From the NCBI RefSeq assembly GCF_023072675.1, contig NZ_JALLGL010000018.1:1-39881 (forward strand): DNA of 39,881 bases, given 5' to 3'. Of the stretch, positions 14,481-21,847 are shown piece after piece; the stretch's first letter is position 1, and each line of letters begins with the position of its first letter. The position numbers and the translations under genes were made by a program. This DNA is from Streptomyces sp. XM83C. GTDB taxonomy: Bacteria; Actinomycetota; Actinomycetes; Streptomycetales; Streptomycetaceae. Below the pieces are notes generated by a model. The model was given only the letters and a program-made list of their open reading frames with translations, was not told the origin of the DNA and ran no database searches.

Positions 14481-15758
14481 TCAGGAGTCCGCCCCGCCGT
14501 CGAGGCGGTAGAACGCCTCGCCGTCGAGGTGGCGGATCGTGTTCAGGTCGCGCTGCACCACCTCCTCCAGGTCGTGCAGCAGCCTCACGACGAGCGGATA
14601 GGTGAGGTCGTCGACCGTGCGGCAAATCCGCTGACCCGGTTTCACCAGCGTGATCAGGCTGTGGAAGCTCTCCAGCCGCTCGATCTCCTCGATGCCCCGG
14701 TACTCGCCGAGCACGCCCTCCACCGGCGAGACCATGCCGAAGATCGCGCTGTACCGACGCACCCGGTACGGCGTTCCGGCGCGGGCGTGGAACCGCTCGG
14801 GCCGCAGGTAGGCGTCGACGGTCCACTCCAGCTGGGACTCGCCGATGCCCAGGCCGGCGCAGTCCGGGATGCCGCCGCCGGCGATCCGGGCACCGACTTC
14901 GACCAGGCACGGCCCCTGCGGGGTCATCCTGATCTCCAGGTGTGCCGGGCCGTGGCGGATGCCGAGGGCGTCGAGCACCTGGAACGCGTAGTCGCGCAGC
15001 GGCTCCACGACCCGGCTCGCCGAGTCGGTCAGCGACAGGGCGTCGCAGAGGTCGACGACCCCGTTCGCGGTGAGGCGGCCGGTCCGCCAGACGTCGCACA
15101 GGTGGTGGCGGCCGTCCCGGCTGACGGTGTTCACCATGTACTCGGTGCCCGGCAGGTACTCCTGCGCCACGGCCCCCTTGTTGGGCTGGGAGAAGATGTT
15201 GTCGGCATCGGCGATGGAGCGGAACGCCGCCACCGACTCCTCCGGGGTGTCGCAGAAGAAGACGCCCCGGCTGCCCGCGCTGCGCGGCGGCTTGACGACG
15301 ACGCGCCCGCCCAGTTCGCGGTGCCAGGCGGCGAGTTCGTCCGTGTCGGTGACGCGCAGCTGCCGGGCCGCGCGCAGTCCCGCGGCGCGCACCGCCTCGA
15401 CCATGAGATGTTTGTCGCGCCGCGCGGCGCTGAGGGCGGTGCCGTTGCCCGGCAGGCCGAGCCGTTCCGCGAGCAGGTCCGCGAACTCCACCCCGCTCTC
15501 CCCGCCCGCGACCACCGCGACCGGCGCGAACGCCTTGACAGCCGCCACCGTGGCCTCCAGGTCGCCGTCGTGCACGATATCGGCGACGAAATCCTCCGGG
15601 ACGTAAGGCGATGCGCGGTACAGGTACGGAACGTCACGAGTGCTCTGCACCCGGACAATGGAACTTCCCTGTTCCAGGAATTTCAGGACGAGTGAGCGGG
15701 CCGCGGCCCAGGCGTCCACCATCACGATGCACGGGCGTCCATCCAATGCTGCTGTCAT
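14481..15758 (-). CDS. ATP-grasp ligase (L-amino acid ligase type)
   Basis: A 425-residue ATP-grasp protein. The N-terminal pre-ATP-grasp domain is at about residues 1-110. RVVVKPPRSAGSRGVFFCDTPEE (about 150-172) supplies the ATP-binding Lys and loop, VAQEYLPGTEYMVNTVS the central fold, and GPAHLEIRMTPQGPCLVEVGARIAGG the Mg-binding E..E/N-equivalent. Architecture and length match the BacD/carboxylate-amine ligase group, which forms amide bonds via acyl phosphates, often dipeptides. The start is uncertain: ATG 15758 has no clear ribosome site, and a start about 13 codons later is possible. It could join an amino acid to the peptide-derived product or to the hydrazine-derived unit (inference). 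Confidence 0.85.
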   Translation of the reverse strand: MTAALDGRPCIVMVDAWAAARSLVLKFLEQGSSIVRVQSTRDVPYLYRASPYVPEDFVADIVHDGDLEATVAAVKAFAPVAVVAGGESGVEFADLLAERLGLPGNGTALSAARRDKHLMVEAVRAAGLRAARQLRVTDTDELAAWHRELGGRVVVKPPRSAGSRGVFFCDTPEESVAAFRSIADADNIFSQPNKGAVAQEYLPGTEYMVNTVSRDGRHHLCDVWRTGRLTANGVVDLCDALSLTDSASRVVEPLRDYAFQVLDALGIRHGPAHLEIRMTPQGPCLVEVGARIAGGGIPDCAGLGIGESQLEWTVDAYLRPERFHARAGTPYRVRRYSAIFGMVSPVEGVLGEYRGIEEIERLESFHSLITLVKPGQRICRTVDDLTYPLVVRLLHDLEEVVQRDLNTIRHLDGEAFYRLDGGADS

Positions 15759-15796
15759 GTGTTCAAAGTAGAGAGATCGATTCCTCGCCGAAAGAC

Positions 15797-15825
15797 GTTC
15801 AACTCTGGGATCCTCCCCCTCGGAG
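15797..15825. promoter_or_regulatory. Weak StrR-like site in a divergent promoter region
   Basis: GTTCAACTC (15797-15805), 11 bases, CCCTCGGAG (15817-15825). The left half matches the StrR half-site at 7 of 9 bases and closely resembles the left half of the site at 24659; the right half matches at only 5 of 9. It lies between the divergent ATP-grasp and MFS genes, overlapping the MFS ribosome site, so it may be chance. Confidence 0.3.
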
Positions 15826-15834
15826 GAGTGCCTG

Positions 15835-17022
15835 ATGACGTCTTTTCTCGCAGGAGTGCGCTCGCCGCACTGCACCCCGGTATTGCTGTTCGTCAATACC
15901 TTCGGCAGTTTTCTGGTCCTGGTGAGCCTTTCCACGCTCGTGGGGTCGGCCACCGGATCGGGGCTGCTCGCGGCGGCCGTGCTGAGCGCGCCGTGGCTGC
16001 CCGCGCTGCTGCTGGCCGGACCGCTCAACCGACTGCTCGCCCGGCACGCCCCGGAGCGGCTCGTGCGGCTGGCCGAGGCGGCGAGCCTGGGGCTGACCGC
16101 CGCGGCGCTCGTCGCCCCGCAGCGGGCGCTCCTCGCGGTCGCCGCCGCACTCCTGCTGGCCCGTGGGTACTTCGAGGCGGTCACCCGCTCGGCCACCGCG
16201 CTCGTGCTGCGCGGCACGGTGCCGGAGCAGCGGCTGGACCGGGCGAACACCGTTGCCGAGATCGGCAAGCTGACCGGCCTGAGCGTCGGCGCGGCCCTGG
16301 CCGGCCCGGCCGCGTCGGTGCTGTCGCTGCGCGGACTGATCGCGGTGAACGCGGCGACGCTGGTGCTCAGCGCGCTGCTCGCATGGGCGCTGCCGTCCGC
16401 GCCGAAGCAGGCCGCCCCCGCGGACGATGCCAAGGCCACCGCCCGGCCGCGGGTCGTCGATCCCGTGCTGCGCCGGCTGTTCGCCCGTTTCCTGCTGGTG
16501 TCCTTCTGGCAGGGCTTCCACACGGTGGCCGTCACCGTCGTCCCGATGCAGGTGCTCGGCGGCGGCACCCGCCTGGTGGGTGTGTTCGTCGCCGTCTCCT
16601 CGGTGGCGCTGTTCACGGGGTCGCTCGCCGCCCTGCCGGCCCAGCGCCACCTGACCCGGGTGCCCTCGGCCGTCTGGGCGGTGCTTCCCATGGCGCCCCT
16701 GCTGGCGGCGGTACTGGTCGGCCGTACGGTGCCGACGCTTGTGCTGTACGCGCTGTTCCTGGTCCTCTTCGAGGTGGCCTACCTGCACTACAACAACCGG
16801 CTCCTGGGCACGGCCCGCCCCGCCGACCTGCCGTCGGTGGTGACGCTGCGGGCCACCCTGCTGCCCTCGGGCGTGGCGGTCTCCATCCTGGCGCTGGGTG
16901 CGCTGTGCGACCTGGTGGGGCCGGTGTCCACCGCTTCCCTGGTGGCCGTCGTCACCGTCCTGGTCACCGCCTCGACCGGCACCGCCGGGCCCGCCTGGCG
17001 GCGACGCGTGCAGGACGCCTGA
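15835..17022 (+). CDS. MFS transporter, probable product exporter
   Basis: A 395-residue integral membrane protein with about 11-12 hydrophobic segments, such as VLLFVNTFGSFLVLVSLSTLV, LLAAAVLSAPWLPALLLAG, LTAAALVAPQRALLAVAAALLLA and SVVTLRATLLPSGVAVSILAL. It belongs to the major facilitator superfamily by overall layout (a central hydrophilic loop near residue 200, rich in Pro, Ala and Lys). A GGAGGAG ribosome site precedes ATG 15835. It stands divergently to the ATP-grasp gene and 83 bp upstream of the glycosyltransferase, probably in one transcript with it. Likely role: export of the finished compound or a precursor, proton-driven. The substrate is unknown. Confidence 0.85.
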   Translation: MTSFLAGVRSPHCTPVLLFVNTFGSFLVLVSLSTLVGSATGSGLLAAAVLSAPWLPALLLAGPLNRLLARHAPERLVRLAEAASLGLTAAALVAPQRALLAVAAALLLARGYFEAVTRSATALVLRGTVPEQRLDRANTVAEIGKLTGLSVGAALAGPAASVLSLRGLIAVNAATLVLSALLAWALPSAPKQAAPADDAKATARPRVVDPVLRRLFARFLLVSFWQGFHTVAVTVVPMQVLGGGTRLVGVFVAVSSVALFTGSLAALPAQRHLTRVPSAVWAVLPMAPLLAAVLVGRTVPTLVLYALFLVLFEVAYLHYNNRLLGTARPADLPSVVTLRATLLPSGVAVSILALGALCDLVGPVSTASLVAVVTVLVTASTGTAGPAWRRRVQDA

Positions 17023-17105
17023 CCAGGACGGCGAGGGCCGCGCGGGCCGGGCAGTGCGGCGTTCGCCCCTGACTCCCCGTTCCCGACTCTCAAGGAAGTG
17101 CCATC

Positions 17106-18425
17106 GTGCGGGTCCTCGTGGTGCCGTTTCCCTGGAAGGCTCATGTGTTCAATCTCGTGCCGCTCGCCTGGTCGTTGCGGACGGCCGGGCACGAGGTACG
17201 GGTGGCCTGCTGGCCGAACCTGCTCGACGTCGTCGCCTCGGCCGGGCTGACGGCCGTGGGCGTCGGTCCCGGCGAGACACCGGAGGTGCGCAGACAGCGG
17301 GACCGGCGCCAGACGTCCGAGCGCGCCGCCGCGGCGAAACGTGCCCCGCAGCAGGGGCTCGACCCGCTGTTCGACATACGGCCGGATCGCGAGCGGCTGG
17401 ACTGGGAGCAGGCCTGCCGGGTCTTCGACGACCTGGTGCTGCCGCAGGCACGGCGCTCCAACGACTCGATGATGGACGACCTGGTCGCCGCGGCCCGCGC
17501 CTGGCGGCCCGACCTGGTGCTGTGGGGCGCCAAGGCGTTCGCGGGCGCGGTGGCCGCCGAGGCCGTGGGCGCGGCGCACGCCCGGGTGCTGTACTCCGTC
17601 GACGTCTACACCCGGATGCGGGAGGACTTCCTGCACGCCCGGGCGCAGCAGCCGCCGGAGCGGCGCACCGACGCGATGCGGGACTGGCTGGCCGGCTGGG
17701 CGCAGCGGTACGGCGTCGCGTTCTCCGAAGACCTGGTCAACGGCCAGTTCACCGTCGCCCCGCTGCCCGAGGCGTTCCGGCCCGATCCGGGGCCGACCGT
17801 GCTGCCGGTGCAGTTCGTGCCCTACAACGGTCCGGCCGTGGTGCCCGGGTGGCTCGCCGGGCCGCCGCCGGCGCCGCGGGTGCTGATGACGTTCGGCGAC
17901 TCGGTCGACGACCGGCCGACCCGGCTCCCGCTGCCCGTGGAGGGCATCCAGGACATCCTCGGCTCGGTGGCCGGCCTGGAGATGGAGCTGGTGCTGGCCG
18001 TGCCGCCGGAGGTCCGCCAGGAACTGCGGGAGGTGCCGGCCAACACCCGCCTGGTGGAGTCCGTCCCGCTCGCCGAGGTGCTGCCGACGTGCTCGGCCGT
18101 GGTGCACCACGGCGGCACCTGGTCGTTCGGCTGCGCACTGCGCCACGGCGTGCCCCAGCTGCTGATCAGCCGGGCTTTCGACGCGCCGCTGAAGTTCCGG
18201 TGCCTCCGGGCCGCGGGCGCGGGGCTCGCCATGACGCCCGCCGAGGCGGACGGGCCGGCGGTCCGTGCCGCCCTCGTCCGCCTGCTGCACGACGCGGACC
18301 TGCGGGCGAACGCGGTGCGGCTGCGGGAGCAGATGCTGGCCCTGCCCGCGCCCAACGACCTGGCGCGGACGCTGGAGACCCTGACCGCCGCCCACCGGGC
18401 GGGGCCGGTGCCCGCCCTGCACTGA
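17106..18425 (+). CDS. Family 1 glycosyltransferase of the antibiotic (EryCIII/UGT) type
   Basis: A 439-residue GT-B fold enzyme starting at GTG 17106 after CAAGGAAG. The N-terminal MRVLVVPFPWKAHVFNLVPLAWSLRTAGHEVRVAC is the standard acceptor-domain start (T to K/H variants are known). The C-terminal nucleotide-sugar signature is VVHHGGTWSFGCALRHGVPQLLISRAFDA, near residues 330-358. In most relatives this reads HHGGAGT, so the A-G pair is missing. Such enzymes transfer TDP-deoxysugars to aglycones. An auxiliary P450-like activator, needed by several EryCIII-type enzymes, is not in the window. The sugar could come from the 4,6- and 2,3-dehydratases at 20867-23217. A tandem repeat and a terminator follow the stop. 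Confidence 0.88.
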   Translation: MRVLVVPFPWKAHVFNLVPLAWSLRTAGHEVRVACWPNLLDVVASAGLTAVGVGPGETPEVRRQRDRRQTSERAAAAKRAPQQGLDPLFDIRPDRERLDWEQACRVFDDLVLPQARRSNDSMMDDLVAAARAWRPDLVLWGAKAFAGAVAAEAVGAAHARVLYSVDVYTRMREDFLHARAQQPPERRTDAMRDWLAGWAQRYGVAFSEDLVNGQFTVAPLPEAFRPDPGPTVLPVQFVPYNGPAVVPGWLAGPPPAPRVLMTFGDSVDDRPTRLPLPVEGIQDILGSVAGLEMELVLAVPPEVRQELREVPANTRLVESVPLAEVLPTCSAVVHHGGTWSFGCALRHGVPQLLISRAFDAPLKFRCLRAAGAGLAMTPAEADGPAVRAALVRLLHDADLRANAVRLREQMLALPAPNDLARTLETLTAAHRAGPVPALH

Positions 18426-18432
18426 CCGGCGC

Positions 18433-18492
18433 TGACCGGCGCGGGCCGGCCCTGACCGGCGCGGGCCGGCCCTGACCGGCGCGGGCCGGCCG
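18433..18492. repeat. Three 20-bp tandem repeats after the glycosyltransferase
   Basis: TGACCGGCGCGGGCCGGCCC occurs three times head to tail (18433, 18453, 18473; the last copy differs in its final base), preceded by a partial copy at 18423 that contains the glycosyltransferase stop codon. GGGCC-rich sequence follows. It looks like replication-slippage expansion in a convergent intergenic gap. Confidence 0.85.
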
Positions 18493-18515
18493 GGCGGGCC
18501 GGGCGGGCCGGGAAC

Positions 18516-18554
18516 GCGGACGGGCCCCGCGTGCTCCACACGGGGCCCGTCCGC
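18516..18554. terminator. Bidirectional terminator, 14-bp stem
   Basis: GCGGACGGGCCCCG (18516-18529) pairs perfectly with CGGGGCCCGTCCGC (18541-18554) around an 11-base loop. It separates the convergent glycosyltransferase (ends 18425) and alpha/beta hydrolase (ends 18563). Confidence 0.9.
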
Positions 18555-18562
18555 CGGTTGCG

Positions 18563-20110
18563 TCAGGACGCGGGGACCGGGTCGGCCGACGCCTGGCAGA
18601 CGGCGTCGATCCCCTTCTTGGAGGCGGGACGGGTGCCGTCCCGGAAGAAGTCCCCGACGTACTTGTTGAGGCAGGTGTTGTTGTTCGCCGACAGCGCCGC
18701 ACCGACGTTGTGGCCGCCCCGCTCCAGCACCAGCCGGGAGTTGGGGAACAGCTTGTGCGTCTCGACGGCGCCGAGGGTGCCGTGCGCGGTGTCGAACTGG
18801 GGCTGCACCAGCAGCACGCTCACGTGATTGTTGCCGACCGCGAACGGCTTGTTCCGCGCGGGCTGCGGCCAGAACGCGCACGGCGCGTTGTACCAGGCGT
18901 TGGGCCAGGTCAGGATCCGGTCACCGGCGTTGTACTGGCGCCAGTGGTCCTTGCTCCAGCGGTTCCAGTCCCGCGGCCAGGGGCCGTCGAGGCAGTTGAC
19001 CGCGTTGGTCATGGCGTGCCGGTTCTGGTGCGGGAAGCCCGGCGGGGAGAAGGCGGCCCGCAGCGACGCCGGGTCCTTGCGCACCACCCAGTCGGAGAGC
19101 ACCTCGGCCCGCGAGAGCCAGGTCCAGCTGCGGTAGACGACCGGCTCGAAGATGTCCGCCCACTCCATCGGGCCGATCTTGCCGTCGAGGGGCGCCGTCT
19201 TCAGCGCGTCCCGCCCCTTGTAGTAGTTCGCCTTCACCTTGTTCGCGGTCGTGCCCAGCCCGTAGACGGAGTCGTACTTGGCGACCCAGGCGAAGAAGAT
19301 GTTCGCGTTGCGCTCGAACAGCTCGTTCTTGCTCAGGCTGTTGCGGTAGCCCACGGTGCTGGGGCGCACCACGCTGTCCAGCACCATCCGCTTCACCCGC
19401 TGCGGGAACAGCGTGGCGTAGACCGAGCCGAGGTAGGTGCCCCAGTCGGTGCCGAAGTAGGTGATCTTCTCCTGGCCGAGGGCGATCCGCATCCGGTCCA
19501 GGTCGCGCGCCGCGTCCTCGGTGCTCAGGTGGCGCAGCACGTCGCCGTACTCCGCGCCGCAGCTGTCGGCGTAGGCGCGGGCCCGGTTCACCCACTCCTG
19601 CTCGGCGGCCCGCGTGCCCGGCACCGGGTCCGGCTGCGCGTGCCCGGGGTCGATGTAGTCGACGTCGCAGACCACGGCCGGCTCGCTGGCGCCGACGCCG
19701 CGCGGGTCGAAGCCGATCCAGTCGTAGGCGGCGCCGACGTCCTGGGCCAGCCCGGTGGTGCCCTGGGCGTACCGGGTGGGCAGGTCACGGCCGATGCCGC
19801 CGGGCCACTGGCCGCGGTTGAGGATGACGACGCCCTTGTACTCGCTGTCGGGGACGGTGTGCTTGGCCCGCGTCAGCGCCAGGCTGATCTGCCTGCCCTC
19901 GGGGGCGTCGTAGTCGAGCGGCACCTGCACGGTGCCGCATTCCAGGCCATCGAGCATGTCGCCGAGGACCGGATCACCGCCCGCACACGGCACCCAGTCG
20001 ACGCTGCCGGTGGCCGGCCCAGCCGCATCGTTCGCCACCGCGACCGGGGTGACAGCCGTACCCACCAGCGCGGCCGCGACCGCCGGTATGACCCACTTTA
20101 GCTTTCTCAC
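18563..20110 (-). CDS. Secreted alpha/beta hydrolase (tripeptidyl-aminopeptidase family) with Asp nucleophile
   Basis: A 515-residue protein with a clear signal peptide (MRKLKWVIPAVAAALVGTAV then PVAVA), starting at GTG 20110 after AGGAGGGG. Fold and order match the actinobacterial SlpD/E-type tripeptidyl aminopeptidases (VILNRGQWPGGIGRD oxyanion region, YDWIGFDPRGVGASEP, C-terminal TAP-like domain). The nucleophile elbow, normally Y-G-x-S-Y-G-T, reads FGTDWGTYLG, so Ser is replaced by Asp222. Asp440 (PQFDTA) and His467 (GGHNVG) complete a D-D-H set like that of epoxide hydrolases and dehalogenases. Epoxide hydrolases acting in kinamycin (Alp1U) and lomaiviticin (Lom6) biosynthesis are known alpha/beta hydrolases, so an epoxide-opening role is a reasonable inference. 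Peptidase activity is unlikely. Confidence 0.85.
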   Translation of the reverse strand: MRKLKWVIPAVAAALVGTAVTPVAVANDAAGPATGSVDWVPCAGGDPVLGDMLDGLECGTVQVPLDYDAPEGRQISLALTRAKHTVPDSEYKGVVILNRGQWPGGIGRDLPTRYAQGTTGLAQDVGAAYDWIGFDPRGVGASEPAVVCDVDYIDPGHAQPDPVPGTRAAEQEWVNRARAYADSCGAEYGDVLRHLSTEDAARDLDRMRIALGQEKITYFGTDWGTYLGSVYATLFPQRVKRMVLDSVVRPSTVGYRNSLSKNELFERNANIFFAWVAKYDSVYGLGTTANKVKANYYKGRDALKTAPLDGKIGPMEWADIFEPVVYRSWTWLSRAEVLSDWVVRKDPASLRAAFSPPGFPHQNRHAMTNAVNCLDGPWPRDWNRWSKDHWRQYNAGDRILTWPNAWYNAPCAFWPQPARNKPFAVGNNHVSVLLVQPQFDTAHGTLGAVETHKLFPNSRLVLERGGHNVGAALSANNNTCLNKYVGDFFRDGTRPASKKGIDAVCQASADPVPAS

Positions 20111-20275
20111 GAAATTCCCCTCCTAGTTCAGCGCGCTCGCAGCCTGGCACCGGTCCGTCGGTTCAGGCTCAAGAACGCCTGGAAATCGCCTTGAGGCGAC
20201 AGGGGGGAAGATGCAAGGGGTTTCACCATTTCCCTAGCATGGGGCGACGAAATTCCTGACCCCCCGGGAGCGAGA

Positions 20276-20629
20276 ATGGCTGACGCAGCCGTCCAGGGAA
20301 TCAAGACCGTGCTGCACCCCGTGGCGGACGTGGCAGCGGCCAAGAAGCTGTACACCGCCGTGTTCGGCATCGAGCCGCAGACCGACTCGGAGTACTACGT
20401 CGGGTTCGACGTCGCGGGCCAGCACATCGGGCTGGTGCCGGCGGGCGCGCAGGGCATCACCGCGCAGGTCGCCTATCTGCACGTGGCCGACCTCGACGCG
20501 AAACTGGCCGAGATCACCGCCGCGGGCGGCACCGTGAACAGCCCCGCCAAGGAGGTCGGCGCCGGCCGGCGCGTGGCGACCGTCACCGACCTCGACGGCA
20601 ACGTCCTCGGACTGCTGCAGGACAGCTGA
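20276..20629 (+). CDS. VOC-family (glyoxalase-like) small protein
   Basis: A 117-residue single-domain vicinal-oxygen-chelate protein: LHPVADVAAAKKLYTAVFGIEPQ, then a VAYLHVADLDAKLAEITAAGG repeat and VTDLDGNVLGLLQ. VOC proteins are metal-dependent lyases/isomerases or bind and sequester drugs (bleomycin-resistance type). ATG at 20276 follows CGGGAGCGAGA. It is divergent from the alpha/beta hydrolase gene and upstream of the deoxysugar genes. The two divergent starts are flanked by a 10-bp direct repeat, ACGAAATTCC (20109-20118 and 20247-20256). Its function here is unknown; a self-protection role is possible. Confidence 0.8.
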   Translation: MADAAVQGIKTVLHPVADVAAAKKLYTAVFGIEPQTDSEYYVGFDVAGQHIGLVPAGAQGITAQVAYLHVADLDAKLAEITAAGGTVNSPAKEVGAGRRVATVTDLDGNVLGLLQDS

Positions 20630-20828
20630 CGCAGCGTCCCGGCCCCGCGTCCCCGGCCGCCCCGGAGCCCGTCGAGCCCGTCTCGAGAAGGCTTCGAGGG
20701 CGGCCGTCCAGTCTCTCCCCCGCAGGGTGGGTGGAGACCGCCCGCGTCACCCGTCCCCCGGGCACCGGCCCGGCGCCGACGCGCAGCGGCCCTCGAGGGA
20801 AGCCACCCCCAAGGGAAGGGAAAAGGAC

Positions 20829-20870
20829 ATGCTTCGAGCGCGGAATTCCGGCTGCGACGTGATCGCATGA
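20829..20870 (+). CDS. 13-residue leader peptide coupled to the 4,6-dehydratase
   Basis: ATG at 20829 follows AAAAGGAC and opens MLRARNSGCDVIA, ending at TGA 20868-20870, which overlaps the dehydratase ATG (ATGA). The dehydratase itself has no Shine-Dalgarno sequence, so ribosomes finishing this peptide probably re-initiate on it. This is most likely a translational-coupling device rather than a functional peptide. Confidence 0.5.
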   Translation: MLRARNSGCDVIA

Positions 20871-21847
20871 AAATCCTCGTCACCGGCGGCGCCGGATTCA
20901 TCGGCTCGCACTACGTACGGACCATGCTGGACGGGGGCTATCCGGGATTCGAGGACGCCCACGTCACGGTCCTGGACGCGCTGACCTACGCGGGGAACCG
21001 GGACAACCTCCCCGCCTCGCACCCGCGGCTGACCTTCGCACACGGGAACATCCTCGACCGGGAGCTGCTGCGTGACCTGCTCGACGGCCAGGACGCGGTG
21101 GTGCACTTCGCGGCCGAGAGCCACGTCGACCGCTCCATCGTCAGCGGCGCCGACTTCGTCCGCACCAACGTCGAGGGCACGCAGGCGGTGCTCGAAGCCT
21201 GCCTGGCGGTCGGCGTCGAGCGCGTGGTGCACATCTCGACCGACGAGGTGTACGGCTCCATCGAGGAGGGGGTGTGGACCGAGGAGTCCCCGCTGCTGCC
21301 CAACTCGCCGTACGCCGCGTCCAAGGCGGCCGCCGACCTGATCGCCCTGGCGTACTTCCGCACCCACCGGCTGAACGTGTCGGTCACCCGCTGCTCCAAC
21401 AACTACGGGCCCTACCAGTACCCGGAGAAGTTCATCCCGCTCGCCGTCACCAACCTGCTCGAAGGGCGCCCCATCCCCGTCTACGGGGACGGCGGGCAGA
21501 TCCGCGAGTGGCTGCACGTGGACGACCACTGCCGCGCCGTGCAGCGGGTCCTCACCGGCGGCCGGGCGGGCGAGGTCTACAACATCGGCGCCGGCACGGC
21601 CGTGCCGAACCTGGAACTGGCCCACCGGCTCGCCGAGCTGTGCGGGGCGGGACCGGAGATGATCCGGCACATCACCGACCGCAAGGGCCACGACCGGCGC
21701 TACGCCCTCGACCAGGGCAGGATCGAGCGCGAACTCGGCCACCGGCCGCTCACCGCGTTCGACACCGGACTGGCCGAGACCGTTGCCTGGTACCGCGACA
21801 ACCCCCGCTGGTGGAAGCCGCTCAAGAACGGCGGGAACCGGCCGTGA
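20867..21847 (+). CDS. rfbB: dTDP-glucose 4,6-dehydratase
   Basis: A 326-residue short-chain dehydrogenase of the RmlB family. It has the NAD-binding GGAGFIGSHYV at residues 7-17, the HFAAESHVDRS block near 82-92, the catalytic STDEVYG (Thr-Asp-Glu) near 124-130 and SPYAASKAAAD with the YxxxK pair near 147. RCSNNYGPYQYPEKFIPL follows. It converts dTDP-D-glucose to dTDP-4-keto-6-deoxyglucose, the common precursor of antibiotic deoxysugars. The start is translationally coupled to a short upstream ORF, and its stop overlaps the 2,3-dehydratase start (GTGA). No dTDP-glucose synthase (RmlA) is in the window. Confidence 0.95.
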   Translation: MKILVTGGAGFIGSHYVRTMLDGGYPGFEDAHVTVLDALTYAGNRDNLPASHPRLTFAHGNILDRELLRDLLDGQDAVVHFAAESHVDRSIVSGADFVRTNVEGTQAVLEACLAVGVERVVHISTDEVYGSIEEGVWTEESPLLPNSPYAASKAAADLIALAYFRTHRLNVSVTRCSNNYGPYQYPEKFIPLAVTNLLEGRPIPVYGDGGQIREWLHVDDHCRAVQRVLTGGRAGEVYNIGAGTAVPNLELAHRLAELCGAGPEMIRHITDRKGHDRRYALDQGRIERELGHRPLTAFDTGLAETVAWYRDNPRWWKPLKNGGNRP

